A stretch of 40,359 nucleotides of DNA from positions 1 to 40,359 of the forward strand of contig JACNKC010000043.1 in NCBI GenBank assembly GCA_014382245.1. Reading direction: 5' to 3'. Of the stretch, positions 17,245-24,578 are shown in pieces. The stretch is from Pseudomonadota bacterium. Lineage in GTDB: Bacteria; Desulfobacterota; Binatia; UBA1149. Under the pieces are notes generated by a model. The model saw nothing but the letters and a program-made list of their open reading frames with translations, searched no databases and was not told where the DNA came from. The position numbers and the translations under genes are program-made. Position 1 is the first letter of the stretch; each line of letters opens with the position of its first letter.

Positions 17245-18212
17245 CTCTTTCGAGCCCCCGCGGCGTTGGCAAGGTCGTCTGAATTGAACTGTATGATCAC
17301 CTCGCTGAACTCCTTCCTGTAACGATCCGGGGGAGGCTCTATCATGCCTGCGCTCCTGACCGCGTTCTCGACCGACCTGTCGAAGCCCGCGTTGCCCGAT
17401 TCAGACAGCAGGCGAACCGCGGCCAGGCTTCCGTCGGGCCTTACGCTGAAACCCACCGATACCGACAACCCGGCGCTGGCATCTCCGGCCCAGACCCAGT
17501 TGCGACGCAGGGTATCGATGAGCGTGTTGTAGTAGCGAAGAAACTCAACGCCCTGCAGCAAGTCGCCGCTGGCCACTCCTGCGGGACCGGTGGCAGGAGG
17601 GTCCCCGGCAGCCCCGCTCAAAGTAGCGAGCTTGCTGCCGTCTTCGCCCAGTGCGGCAGGTGGCGTGGTTTTCAGCGCAGGCTCAGACGCTGGAATGTTC
17701 TCCAGCGCAGCGGCCACGGGTGCTGCTTTCTCCACGGGCGCTGGCTTCTTCGCAACCGGCTCGGGTTTCTTCACGGGCTCTGGCTTCTTCGCAACCGGCT
17801 CGGGTTTCTTCACGGGCTCGGGTTTCTTCACGGGCTCTGGCTTCTTCGCAACCGGCTCGGGTTTCTTCACGGGTACGGGTTTCTTTGCCACGGGCTCGGG
17901 CTTCTTCGCAACCGGCTCGGGTTTCTTCACGGGTGCCGGCTTCTTCACCAGGGCTGGCGCCTCGGGTCCCGCGCCCGACCCGCCCAGCGGCCCCTGCCGC
18001 ATCAGCAGCGAACCGGGAGCTGCCTTGTGAATGCGCACGCCGTATATCGGAGCCCGCGCGGGGGACTCGCTCCAGTGGCGCGCCCCGAGGAACACCGCCA
18101 CCGCGAGTATCAGCAGGTGGCCACCCAGCGACAGCAGGGCTGCCCTGATAAAATCGGGGTCCAGGACGTCACGGTGCAACGAGACCGGGCTGCCTGGAAA
18201 ATCGGCCTGCAC
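17241..18212 (-). CDS. tolA: TolA/TonB-like energy transducer with Pro-Lys repeat stalk
   Basis: This is the inner-membrane protein that couples TolQR motion to TolB/Pal. The 323-residue product has one N-terminal transmembrane helix (about residues 24-44, LLSLGGHLLILAVAVFLGAR). A stalk of about 80 residues follows, made of alternating VKKPEP and VAKKPEP repeats. The C-terminal domain (about 220-310) contains YYNTLIDTLRRNWVW and VRPDGSLAAVRLLSESGN, typical of the TonB/TolA C-terminal fold. Proline-lysine repeats resemble TonB, while gene position between tolR and tolB argues for TolA. The start is GTG 18212, three bases after tolR; the Shine-Dalgarno is weak. Confidence 0.88.
   Translation of the reverse strand: MQADFPGSPVSLHRDVLDPDFIRAALLSLGGHLLILAVAVFLGARHWSESPARAPIYGVRIHKAAPGSLLMRQGPLGGSGAGPEAPALVKKPAPVKKPEPVAKKPEPVAKKPVPVKKPEPVAKKPEPVKKPEPVKKPEPVAKKPEPVKKPEPVAKKPAPVEKAAPVAAALENIPASEPALKTTPPAALGEDGSKLATLSGAAGDPPATGPAGVASGDLLQGVEFLRYYNTLIDTLRRNWVWAGDASAGLSVSVGFSVRPDGSLAAVRLLSESGNAGFDRSVENAVRSAGMIEPPPDRYRKEFSEVIIQFNSDDLANAAGARKR
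17720..17954 (-). repeat. Imperfect tandem repeat encoding the TolA stalk
   Basis: About 230 bases alternate two related 18- and 21-base units. On the plus strand these begin TTCTTCACGGGCTCGGGT or TTCTTCGCAACCGGCTCGGG. They encode the (V)KKPEP and VAKKPEP periods of TolA. Several copies are identical at DNA level, which makes the stalk length likely to vary between strains. Confidence 0.85.
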
Positions 18213-18215
18213 TGG

Positions 18216-18623
18216 TCAGGCGGCCTCGGGGTCGGTTATCATCCCGAGGTTTTTTATTCCCACCCGCCGCAGCTCGGCCATGACGGCCACAACCGCCCCG
18301 TAGAGAGCCCCGTGGTCAGCCCTGAGATACACCGGGCGACCCGGCATCTCTTTGACCATTGCGAGGACCTCGGCCCCCAGCGCGTCCAGTTCGACGGCCT
18401 CGTCGGCCAGGTACACATCGCCGTCGCCGGTCACCGACACCACCAGCGCCGACTCGTCACCCGGCAGGGGTTCGGCCGTCACCTCGGGCAGGTCCACCGG
18501 CACACCCTGTTGGATGATGGGTGCGGTCACCATGAAAATCACCAGCAGCACCAGCATCACGTCGACCAGGGGCGTGACGTTTATGCCCGAGATGGTCGAC
18601 CCGCTGCCGATCTCGCCGCTCAT
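18216..18623 (-). CDS. tolR: TolR (ExbD-family) proton channel component
   Basis: TolR pairs with TolQ to use the proton gradient for Tol-Pal motion. The 135-residue product has the family's single transmembrane helix with the essential aspartate in NVTPLVDVMLVLLVIFM (Asp21). A periplasmic domain follows, including GVPVDLPEV and VYLRADHGALYGAVVAVM. Its ATG overlaps the tolQ stop by one base (TGATG). ExbD would be the alternative name, but the surrounding tolA-tolB-pal genes settle it. Confidence 0.95.
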   Translation of the reverse strand: MSGEIGSGSTISGINVTPLVDVMLVLLVIFMVTAPIIQQGVPVDLPEVTAEPLPGDESALVVSVTGDGDVYLADEAVELDALGAEVLAMVKEMPGRPVYLRADHGALYGAVVAVMAELRRVGIKNLGMITDPEAA

Positions 18624-19327
18624 CAGCGACCGGCCTGTCCCAGGAAGTGTCGCTCGGCGATGTTGAGAAACTCGGAGGCAAAGTTCTCCATGTCGCCCGC
18701 CAGCACCGCCGCGCGGCGCGCAAAGTGGTTATAGGCCACCAGCGCGGGAATGGCCGCCGCCAGGCCCATGGCCGTGGCCACCAGTGCCTCGGATATGCCG
18801 GGAGCCACCGCCTGTATGCTCGACGAGCCGCCTTCGCTCAGGCCCATGAAGGAGTTCATGATTCCCCACACCGTGCCGAAGAGGCCCACGAATGGAGCCG
18901 AGCTGGCAGTGGTGGCAAGGAAAGTCAGCTGCCTTTCCATTTTGACCCGCTGCAGGCTTGCCGCTCGCCGCATGGCCCTCTCAACGTTGGCCACACCGCC
19001 GAGCTCGGTGGTCAGCGGGTCCGAGGATCCGCGCTTACGGGTCCGCAAGCGAAGCAGCTCTTCGTAGCCGGCCCTGAAAACCTCGGCGACCGGGTTTTCC
19101 GGCAGGCCGCTGCAAGCCCGTGATACCTCGGTCAGGTTGCGGGTCTGCCAGAACATGTCGAGAAAACGCTCGGAAAAACGCCGCGCCACGCGTATCTGCC
19201 GGGCCTTGAAAAGAATTACGGCCCAGCTGATTACCGACACCGCGATGAGCAGGTACAGGACGCCCTTCACGACGAGCCCCGACCCACCGATCATGTCCAG
19301 AAACTGTATACCTCCGCCCAACTCCAC
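18623..19327 (-). CDS. tolQ: TolQ (ExbB/MotA-family) proton channel
   Basis: TolQ forms the pentameric inner-membrane channel around TolR. The 234-residue protein has an N-terminal helix (VVKGVLYLLIAVSVISWAVI) and a cytoplasmic domain. Two C-terminal helices carry the conserved signature FVGLFGTVWGIMNSFMGL and ISEALVATAMGLAAAIPALV. It is the first gene of the minus-strand tol cluster. The start is a GTG at 19327 preceded by GAGG that is rather close; a TTG two codons later is possible. ybgC, often in front of tolQ, is absent. Confidence 0.95.
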   Translation of the reverse strand: MELGGGIQFLDMIGGSGLVVKGVLYLLIAVSVISWAVILFKARQIRVARRFSERFLDMFWQTRNLTEVSRACSGLPENPVAEVFRAGYEELLRLRTRKRGSSDPLTTELGGVANVERAMRRAASLQRVKMERQLTFLATTASSAPFVGLFGTVWGIMNSFMGLSEGGSSSIQAVAPGISEALVATAMGLAAAIPALVAYNHFARRAAVLAGDMENFASEFLNIAERHFLGQAGR

Positions 19328-19618
19328 CGCCTCAGTTTACTCCCTCGCCGCCGACCGAATAACAGTTCGCGTCAGGCACGCACAAGCTGCGCCCTGCAAA
19401 CACCAGCCTTGTCGCGCGGCCAACCCATTATGCAGCATCCCCCCGAAGCCGGAAACGAACGCCCCTGTTACCTTGACCCGGCCTGCCGCGCGTGAGATAC
19501 GAACGCTGTTTCCCCCCACCTTTTCAAACCTTTGTACGGGGCGGGTTAACTCGGGTTCAGGGCGTTTGCCGCCAGCGGCAACGCGCCTGCGAACAACACA
19601 TAAGCCAGGAGGATTACA
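19328..19618. other. Divergent intergenic region between tolQ and gap
   Basis: These 291 bases separate the minus-strand tol genes from the plus-strand glycolytic genes and should hold both promoters. On the plus strand TTGACC and GATACG form a candidate (listed separately). On the minus strand CATAAT (19432-19427) is a fair -10 box without a good -35. No coding frame is supported. Confidence 0.5.
19473..19501 (+). promoter_or_regulatory. Candidate sigma-70 promoter for gap-pgk-tpiA-secG
   Basis: TTGACC (19473-19478, five of six matches) is followed after 17 bases by GATACG (19496-19501, three of six). The site is about 110 bases before the gap start. The -35 is good and the -10 weak, so this is tentative. 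Confidence 0.35.
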
Positions 19619-20623
19619 GTGGCAGCCAGGGTAGCAATTAACGGTTTCGGTCGCATCGGTCGTAACATGCTCCGTGCGGGGCTGGAACAAAAAGACTACG
19701 AAATCGTTGCGGTCAACGACCTCACCGACGCAACAACCCTGGCCCACCTGCTCGAGTACGACAGCATACACGGACGCTTTCCGGGACAGGTCGAAGCCGG
19801 TGACGCCAACATATCGGTCAACGGCAAGTCCATAAATGTCCTCTCCGAGCGCAACCCGGCGCAACTTCCCTGGGGTGAGCTGGGCGTCGACGTGGTCATC
19901 GAATCGACCGGCCTGTTCGCCTCCCGCGACAAGGCAGCCGCCCACCTCCAGGCGGGCGCCCGCAAGGTAGTGATCTCGGCGCCGGCCGGCGACGTGGATC
20001 TCACGCTGTGCTACGGGGTCAACCACGAGAGCTACGACCCGGCCTCGCACCACGTCATCTCCAACGCTTCGTGTACGACCAACTGCCTTTCGCCGGTGGC
20101 CAAGATCCTGCACCAGGAGTTCACGCTCAAGCGTGGCCTGATGACGACCATACACTCCTACACCAACGACCAGCGAATACTCGACCTTCCGCATGGTGAC
20201 ATGCGCCGCGCACGTGCCGCCGCGCTGTCGATGATACCCACCACCACCGGTGCCGCGAAGGCCGTCGGCCTGGTATTGCCCGAGCTGGCAGGGAAACTCG
20301 ACGGTATGGCCATAAGAGTTCCGACGCCCAACGTATCGGTGGTTGATCTCGTTTTTGAAACCGATAAGACCCCCTCGGCCGAAGAAATAAACGCGGCCAT
20401 GAAGGCCGCTGCCGACGGCCCCATGAAGGGCGTGCTGCAGTACAACGACAAGCCGCTGGTATCGATAGACTTCAACGGCAACCCTCACTCGTCGATCTTT
20501 GACGCACCGATCACCAAGGTACCCGAGCCCGGCTTTGCAAAGATCCTGTCCTGGTACGACAACGAGATGGGATTTTCGCACCGGCTGTGTGACGTCACCT
20601 CAATGATCGCCGGCAGTCTCTAG
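19619..20623 (+). CDS. gap: Glyceraldehyde-3-phosphate dehydrogenase
   Basis: GAPDH oxidises and phosphorylates glyceraldehyde-3-phosphate in glycolysis, or the reverse. The 334-residue protein begins with GTG and has the NAD-binding motif [16 protein letters not shown] and VNDLTD, whose aspartate suggests NAD preference. The catalytic motif [15 protein letters not shown] lies near residue 150, with [11 protein letters not shown] and [11 protein letters not shown] near the end. AGGAGG lies eight bases upstream of the GTG, deciding the start. It heads the classic gap-pgk-tpiA-secG cluster. Confidence 0.97.
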   Translation: MAARVAINGFGRIGRNMLRAGLEQKDYEIVAVNDLTDATTLAHLLEYDSIHGRFPGQVEAGDANISVNGKSINVLSERNPAQLPWGELGVDVVIESTGLFASRDKAAAHLQAGARKVVISAPAGDVDLTLCYGVNHESYDPASHHVISNASCTTNCLSPVAKILHQEFTLKRGLMTTIHSYTNDQRILDLPHGDMRRARAAALSMIPTTTGAAKAVGLVLPELAGKLDGMAIRVPTPNVSVVDLVFETDKTPSAEEINAAMKAAADGPMKGVLQYNDKPLVSIDFNGNPHSSIFDAPITKVPEPGFAKILSWYDNEMGFSHRLCDVTSMIAGSL

Positions 20624-20644
20624 GAACAGCGGCAGACAGCAGAG

Positions 20645-21835
20645 GTGAGAAGGCTCGAGCAGCTCGAACTCGCCGGTCGCCGCGTGTTTTTGCGCGTGGA
20701 CTTCAACGTACCCCTGCGCGATGGCGTCATCGGCAACGCCGTGCGGGTGGAGAACGCGCTGCCGACCATCAAGGCCCTGCGCGACGCGGGCGCCCGCATC
20801 ATCCTGGCATCGCATCTCGGCAGGCCTGGCGGCAAGGCTGACCCCGCCTGCTCGCTGGCTCCGGTGGCCGAGCTGCTGTCCAGCCTGCTGGAGACGCCCG
20901 TTCCCCTGGCCCCGGACTGCGTGGGTAAACAGGCCCGAGCGATGGCCATGGCACTTGCCGACGGCGAAGTGCTCCTGCTCGAGAACCTGCGCTTTCACGA
21001 CGGCGAAAAAAACAACGACCCCGCCTTCGCGGCCGAGCTGGCCTCCCTGGCCGAGCTCTATGTAAACGATGCCTTCGGTGCCGTGCACCGCGCCCACGCT
21101 TCGATCGTAGGTGTTCCGGCCCTGCTGGCCGAGCACGCCGCCGGCCTGCTGCTCACGCGCGAGGTCGAGACCTTGAGCTTGCTGGTAGAATCGCCCGAGC
21201 AACCCTTTGTCGCGGTCGTCGGCGGCGCCAAGGTATCCGACAAAATAGCAGTGATGAAAAACCTCCTCGGGCCGGCCGACTCGGTGCTCGTTGGCGGTGC
21301 GATGGCCTATACCTTTCTTGCAGCCATGGGACACTCGACGGGCGACTCGCGGGTGGAGAGCGACAAGACCGAGCTCGCCGCACAGCTGCTCGACGAGGCC
21401 ACCCGGGCCGGCTGCGAACTGCAACTGCCGGTGGACCACGTGGTGGCCGACAATTTTGACGAAAACGCGACCCCGGTAGCTGTCGACGGCCGCGATATAC
21501 CCGGCGGGCTGATGGGGCTGGACATCGGCCCGCGCAGCCGACGCGCTTACCGGGACGCCATAGCGGGCGCGCGCACCCTGTTGTGGAACGGCCCCATGGG
21601 CGTCTTCGAGTGGCCGGCTTTTGCCGAGGGCACCATGGCCGTGGCCAACGGCGTTGCCGACTCGGCCGCGATGTCTGTCGTCGGCGGTGGCGACTCGGTG
21701 GCCGCTCTGACAGAATCCGGTAGACAGGCCGACGTCACCCACGTATCAACAGGCGGCGGGGCCTCGCTGGAGTTCCTCGAAGGAAAAATCCTGCCGGGCA
21801 TAGCAGCACTGGACGAGGAGAACGACAATGCCTGA
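20645..21835 (+). CDS. pgk: Phosphoglycerate kinase
   Basis: PGK transfers phosphate between 1,3-bisphosphoglycerate and ADP. The 396-residue protein has VFLRVDFNVPLRDG at the N-terminus and ILASHLGRPGGK near residue 57. FVNDAF-type sequence appears as YVNDAFGAVHRAH, followed by VVGGAKVSDKI near 195. The C-terminal nucleotide region includes LWNGPMGVFEW and VGGGDSVAAL. The start is GTG at 20645, 21 bases after gap. It overlaps or nearly touches tpiA at the 3' end. Confidence 0.97.
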   Translation: MRRLEQLELAGRRVFLRVDFNVPLRDGVIGNAVRVENALPTIKALRDAGARIILASHLGRPGGKADPACSLAPVAELLSSLLETPVPLAPDCVGKQARAMAMALADGEVLLLENLRFHDGEKNNDPAFAAELASLAELYVNDAFGAVHRAHASIVGVPALLAEHAAGLLLTREVETLSLLVESPEQPFVAVVGGAKVSDKIAVMKNLLGPADSVLVGGAMAYTFLAAMGHSTGDSRVESDKTELAAQLLDEATRAGCELQLPVDHVVADNFDENATPVAVDGRDIPGGLMGLDIGPRSRRAYRDAIAGARTLLWNGPMGVFEWPAFAEGTMAVANGVADSAAMSVVGGGDSVAALTESGRQADVTHVSTGGGASLEFLEGKILPGIAALDEENDNA

Positions 21836-21845
21836 GGAGACCAAC

Positions 21846-22616
21846 ATGCCTGTTCCAATGCTGGCCGCCAACTGGAAAATGAATTGCCTCGCCGACGAAT
21901 CGGCCGAGTTGGCGCGCGCCGTCGTGGATGGCTGTGCCGGGCTCAAGGGGCGCGACGTACTGCTGGCGGTGCCCTACACCTCTTTGCACGTGGTGGCCGG
22001 CGAGCTGGCCGGCTCACCGGTGTCGCTGGCCGCCCAGGATATGTTCTGGGAACAATCGGGCGCCTGGACGGGCGAAGTCTCGGCCGAAATGCTCGTCGAC
22101 GCCGGCTGCAGCCACGTCGTGATAGGGCATTCGGAACGCCGGGAGCACTTCGGCGAAACCGACTACACCGTTGCCCGCAAGGTCGCCGCCGCCCATGCGG
22201 GCGGCTTGATACCTCTGCTATGCGTCGGAGAAACCCTCGAGCAACGCGAAGCCGGGCAGACCGCAGAAGTGGTGGAAAGGCAGCTGCGAGGCGGTCTATG
22301 CGAGCTCGAGCAGGCCGGTTTCACCAGCCTGCTGCTGGCCTACGAGCCCGTGTGGGCCATAGGAACGGGGCGTACCGCCAGCTCGGAACAGGCCGAGGAA
22401 GTCCACGCCGGCCTCAGAACCGTGCTCGCCGACATGAGCGACACGGACACCGCGGCCGGCATCCGCATACTCTACGGGGGCAGCGTCAAGCCCGATAACG
22501 CCGACGAACTCATGGCCTGCCCCAACGTCAACGGCGCCCTGGTCGGCGGGGCCAGCTTGAAGGCGGAGGACTTCCTGCGCATAGTCCACCATCGGGAGCA
22601 ATCGGGAGTAATTTAA
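21846..22616 (+). CDS. tpiA: Triosephosphate isomerase
   Basis: TPI interconverts dihydroxyacetone phosphate and glyceraldehyde-3-phosphate. From the ATG at 21846 the 256-residue protein starts [13 protein letters not shown], aligning well with the family's N-terminus (catalytic Lys11). It has [14 protein letters not shown] with the catalytic His, [13 protein letters not shown] with the catalytic Glu, and [15 protein letters not shown] plus GALVGGASL for phosphate binding. An earlier in-frame ATG at 21828 overlaps the pgk stop by eight bases. Both ATGs have a GAGGAG six or seven bases upstream, so the start is genuinely ambiguous; family alignment favours 21846. Confidence 0.96.
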   Translation: MPVPMLAANWKMNCLADESAELARAVVDGCAGLKGRDVLLAVPYTSLHVVAGELAGSPVSLAAQDMFWEQSGAWTGEVSAEMLVDAGCSHVVIGHSERREHFGETDYTVARKVAAAHAGGLIPLLCVGETLEQREAGQTAEVVERQLRGGLCELEQAGFTSLLLAYEPVWAIGTGRTASSEQAEEVHAGLRTVLADMSDTDTAAGIRILYGGSVKPDNADELMACPNVNGALVGGASLKAEDFLRIVHHREQSGVI

Positions 22617-22617
22617 A

Positions 22618-23010
22618 GTGGAAACCCTGGTCAACGTAGTTCACATTATAGCCGCGGTGGTACTCATCGGAGTCGTGCTGCTGCAGAGCGGAAAGGGCGC
22701 CGATATGGGCGCGGCTTTCGGAGGCGGCGGCTCGACCGTGTTCGGCCCCAGCGGCCCCGGCAACATGCTCACCCGGCTGACAACCATCATGGCCATCGTG
22801 TTCATGGCCACGTCGCTGACGCTGGCGGTGATGTCGGCCCAGCGAACCTCGGTGTTCGACGACGTCGAGGAGCCGGCGACACTTACCGTGCCTGCGACGG
22901 AGCCACTAGCAACGGAGCCACTAGCAACGGAGCCAGTGGCAACGGAGCCAGTGGCAACGGAGCCAGTGGCAACGGAGCCCGCGGCTGAGCCCGCGGCGGC
23001 CGAAGAGTAG
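22618..23010 (+). CDS. secG: Preprotein translocase subunit SecG with ATEP repeat tail
   Basis: SecG supports the SecYEG protein channel. The first 75 residues are typical: one helix (VHIIAAVVLIGVVLLQSGKG), the conserved glycine-rich FGGGGSTVFGPSG, and a second helix (LTTIMAIVFMATSLTLAVM). The last 45 residues are a Pro/Thr/Glu/Ala tail made of repeated pentapeptides (ATEPL, ATEPV). The total of 130 residues compares with about 75-110 in most bacteria. The GTG start is one base after tpiA, with GGGAG nine bases upstream. gap-pgk-tpiA-secG is a common bacterial gene order. Confidence 0.94.
   Translation: METLVNVVHIIAAVVLIGVVLLQSGKGADMGAAFGGGGSTVFGPSGPGNMLTRLTTIMAIVFMATSLTLAVMSAQRTSVFDDVEEPATLTVPATEPLATEPLATEPVATEPVATEPVATEPAAEPAAAEE
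22894..22979 (+). repeat. 15-bp tandem repeat in secG 3' end
   Basis: Almost six copies of a 15-base unit (GCAACGGAGCCAGTG or GCAACGGAGCCACTA) run head to tail and encode the ATEPL/ATEPV pentapeptides. Three central copies are identical, which points to recent expansion. Confidence 0.92.
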
Positions 23011-23034
23011 GCTGCTCCCTGGCCACAGCTGACT

Positions 23035-23122
23035 GCGAGGATGGCGGAACTGGTAGACGCGCCAGGTTGAGGGCCTGGTGGGCATTGCGCTCGTGGGGGT
23101 TCGAGTCCCCCTCCTCGCACCA
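23035..23122 (+). tRNA. tRNA-Leu (GAG)
   Basis: The 88-base sequence folds as a class II tRNA. The acceptor stem GCGAGGA/TCCTCGC is followed by discriminator A and an encoded CCA. The anticodon stem CCAGG/CCTGG encloses loop TTGAGGG with anticodon GAG at 23069-23071. A long variable arm follows, and the T-arm is GGGGG-TTCGAGT-CCCCC. It reads CUC/CUU leucine codons. It sits 24 bases after the secG stop and directly before the cfa-like gene. Confidence 0.97.
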
Positions 23123-23132
23123 CGAAGTTCCG

Positions 23133-24374
23133 CTGAGAAACCCGCAACCCGACAGCGCTCAGCCTGTCATACCTCTCCTCGTCAAGCTGCCTGCAGCGGC
23201 CGCGAGAGCCGTTGTCCTCGGGCGACTGCGCAAGCTCTCCTCGGGGCGCCTGTACCTGCAGGAGAACGGTGCCACGCTCAGCTTTGGCGACGCTGCCCCT
23301 GGCGGTGCCACCCGACCCTTCTTCGAGCCAACCATAACCGTCAACGACCCACGCTTCTTTCTGCGCGTCGCGCTGCGCGGAGGCATCGGGGCGGCCGACA
23401 GTTACACGCGCGGCGAGTGGGACTGCGACGAGCTGGTCGAACTCACACGGCTGTTGGCCGCCAACGAGCAGGGCATCGAAACCCGGCCAGGCCCGGCGGC
23501 CGCGCTCGTCCGGGGGATGAGAAGACTGCAACCGGCGGCCGGCAGGCGGCGCTCGCGGCGCAACGTGGCAAAACACTACGACCTCGGAAACGATTTCTTC
23601 GAACTCTTCCTGGACCCCGGGCTGAGTTATTCCTGCCTGGTTTTTGACAAGCCCGGCACCTCGCTGAAAGAAGCCGCGAAGGCCAAGCTCGAACGCGCCT
23701 GCGACAGCCTCGAGCTGAAGGCCGGGCAACGACTTCTCGACCTCGGCTGTGGCTGGGGGGCCCTGTCCCTGTACGCCGCCGAGCAACGACAGGTGCGGGT
23801 GACGGCTGTGACCGTGTCAGAAAAGCAGGCCGACTACCTCGCCGCCCGCGTGCAAGCGCGCGGGCTGGGCGACCTCGTGACGGTAAAGAGGAGCGACTAC
23901 CGCGACCTGCGCGGCAGCCACGACGCGGTGGCCAGCATCGAAATGATAGAAGCGGTGGGGGCGCGCAATTACGGGCGCCTGTTTGCCTGCTACCGCGACC
24001 GCCTGCGACCCGGCGGCCGCTTGTTCCTGCAGGCCATCACCATAGAAGACGCTCTTTACGACGAGTACCGCTACCGCCCGGATTTCATCCGCCAGCGGAT
24101 ATTTCCCGGGGGATGCCTGCCTTCGCTGCGGGTGATCAAGCACGAAGCCCGGGGCGCAGACTTGCTGCTGGAAGAAACCACCGACATAGGCAGCCACTAC
24201 GTGACGACGCTGGCGCACTGGCGACAACGTTTCACGGACAACCGGCAGCTGCTGTCCGAACTGGGCTACGACCACGCCCTGCAGAGATCCTGGCTCATGT
24301 ACCTGAGCTACTGCGAAGCCGGTTTCGCCGAGGGACGCATATCAGACCTGCAACTGCGCCTGCGCCGTCGCTGA
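23133..24374 (+). CDS. cfa: Cyclopropane-fatty-acyl-phospholipid synthase family methyltransferase
   Basis: Enzymes of this family transfer a methyl or methylene group from S-adenosylmethionine to unsaturated lipid acyl chains at the membrane. The SAM motif LLDLGCGWGALSLYAAE, RNVAKHYDLGNDFFELFLD, the cysteine motif SYSCLVFD, SIEMIEAVGARNYGRLF and RQRIFPGGCLPS are all CFA-synthase hallmarks. The start is unclear. Between the tRNA end (23122) and conserved sequence there is no ATG, GTG or TTG in this frame. The nearest are two TTG codons inside the tRNA (23067, 23085). I placed it at CTG 23133 only as a placeholder; IPLLVKLP from about 23172 looks like the real N-terminus. The 3' end is 12 bases from the convergent ferredoxin stop. 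Confidence 0.88.
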   Translation: MRNPQPDSAQPVIPLLVKLPAAAARAVVLGRLRKLSSGRLYLQENGATLSFGDAAPGGATRPFFEPTITVNDPRFFLRVALRGGIGAADSYTRGEWDCDELVELTRLLAANEQGIETRPGPAAALVRGMRRLQPAAGRRRSRRNVAKHYDLGNDFFELFLDPGLSYSCLVFDKPGTSLKEAAKAKLERACDSLELKAGQRLLDLGCGWGALSLYAAEQRQVRVTAVTVSEKQADYLAARVQARGLGDLVTVKRSDYRDLRGSHDAVASIEMIEAVGARNYGRLFACYRDRLRPGGRLFLQAITIEDALYDEYRYRPDFIRQRIFPGGCLPSLRVIKHEARGADLLLEETTDIGSHYVTTLAHWRQRFTDNRQLLSELGYDHALQRSWLMYLSYCEAGFAEGRISDLQLRLRRR

Positions 24375-24386
24375 GGGACGCCAGTA

Positions 24387-24578
24387 CTAGTCTTCGAGCT
24401 TGAGCGCCTGCCGCGGGCAGAGTCTCACCGCTTCGCGAACCGACGCGTGCAGTTCTTCGCCCGGCTCTTCGACGAGCACCTGCAGGTTGTCGTCGTCATC
24501 AACCTCGAACACCTTCGGGCTCTCGCGCATGCAGATAGCGTTTGCCTCGCACAGATCGTAGTCCACTTTTATTTTCAT
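24387..24578 (-). CDS. P450-type ferredoxin (single small cluster)
   Basis: This 63-residue ferredoxin (MKIKVDYDLCEANAICMRES start) has only three cysteines in cluster position: Cys10, Cys16 and Cys54 followed by Pro. That pattern, CxxXxxC...CP, is known from small [3Fe-4S] or [4Fe-4S] ferredoxins that donate electrons to actinobacterial and other P450s. The variable middle residue, which influences cluster type and potential, is Asn13. Its ATG shares ATGA with the P450 stop, so it is almost certainly the electron donor of that P450. No ferredoxin reductase gene is nearby. It is the last gene of the five-gene moxR-to-ferredoxin unit. Confidence 0.92.
   Translation of the reverse strand: MKIKVDYDLCEANAICMRESPKVFEVDDDDNLQVLVEEPGEELHASVREAVRLCPRQALKLED

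Noticed and set aside
17720-17954. CRISPR-like repeat array
   Set aside because: The repeats have no unique spacers, keep the reading frame and encode the TolA proline-lysine stalk.
19337-21742. Long minus-strand open frames opposite gap and pgk
   Set aside because: Both are antisense to highly conserved glycolytic genes and have composition typical of complementary GC-rich codons; no recognisable domain.
23035-23122. tRNA-Leu as an integration (att) site for a genomic island
   Set aside because: No integrase, no direct repeat of the tRNA 3' end and no shift in gene content downstream are visible in the window.
24375-24386. Terminator between the convergent cfa and ferredoxin genes
   Set aside because: Only 12 bases separate the two stops and no hairpin with a T-run can be drawn there.
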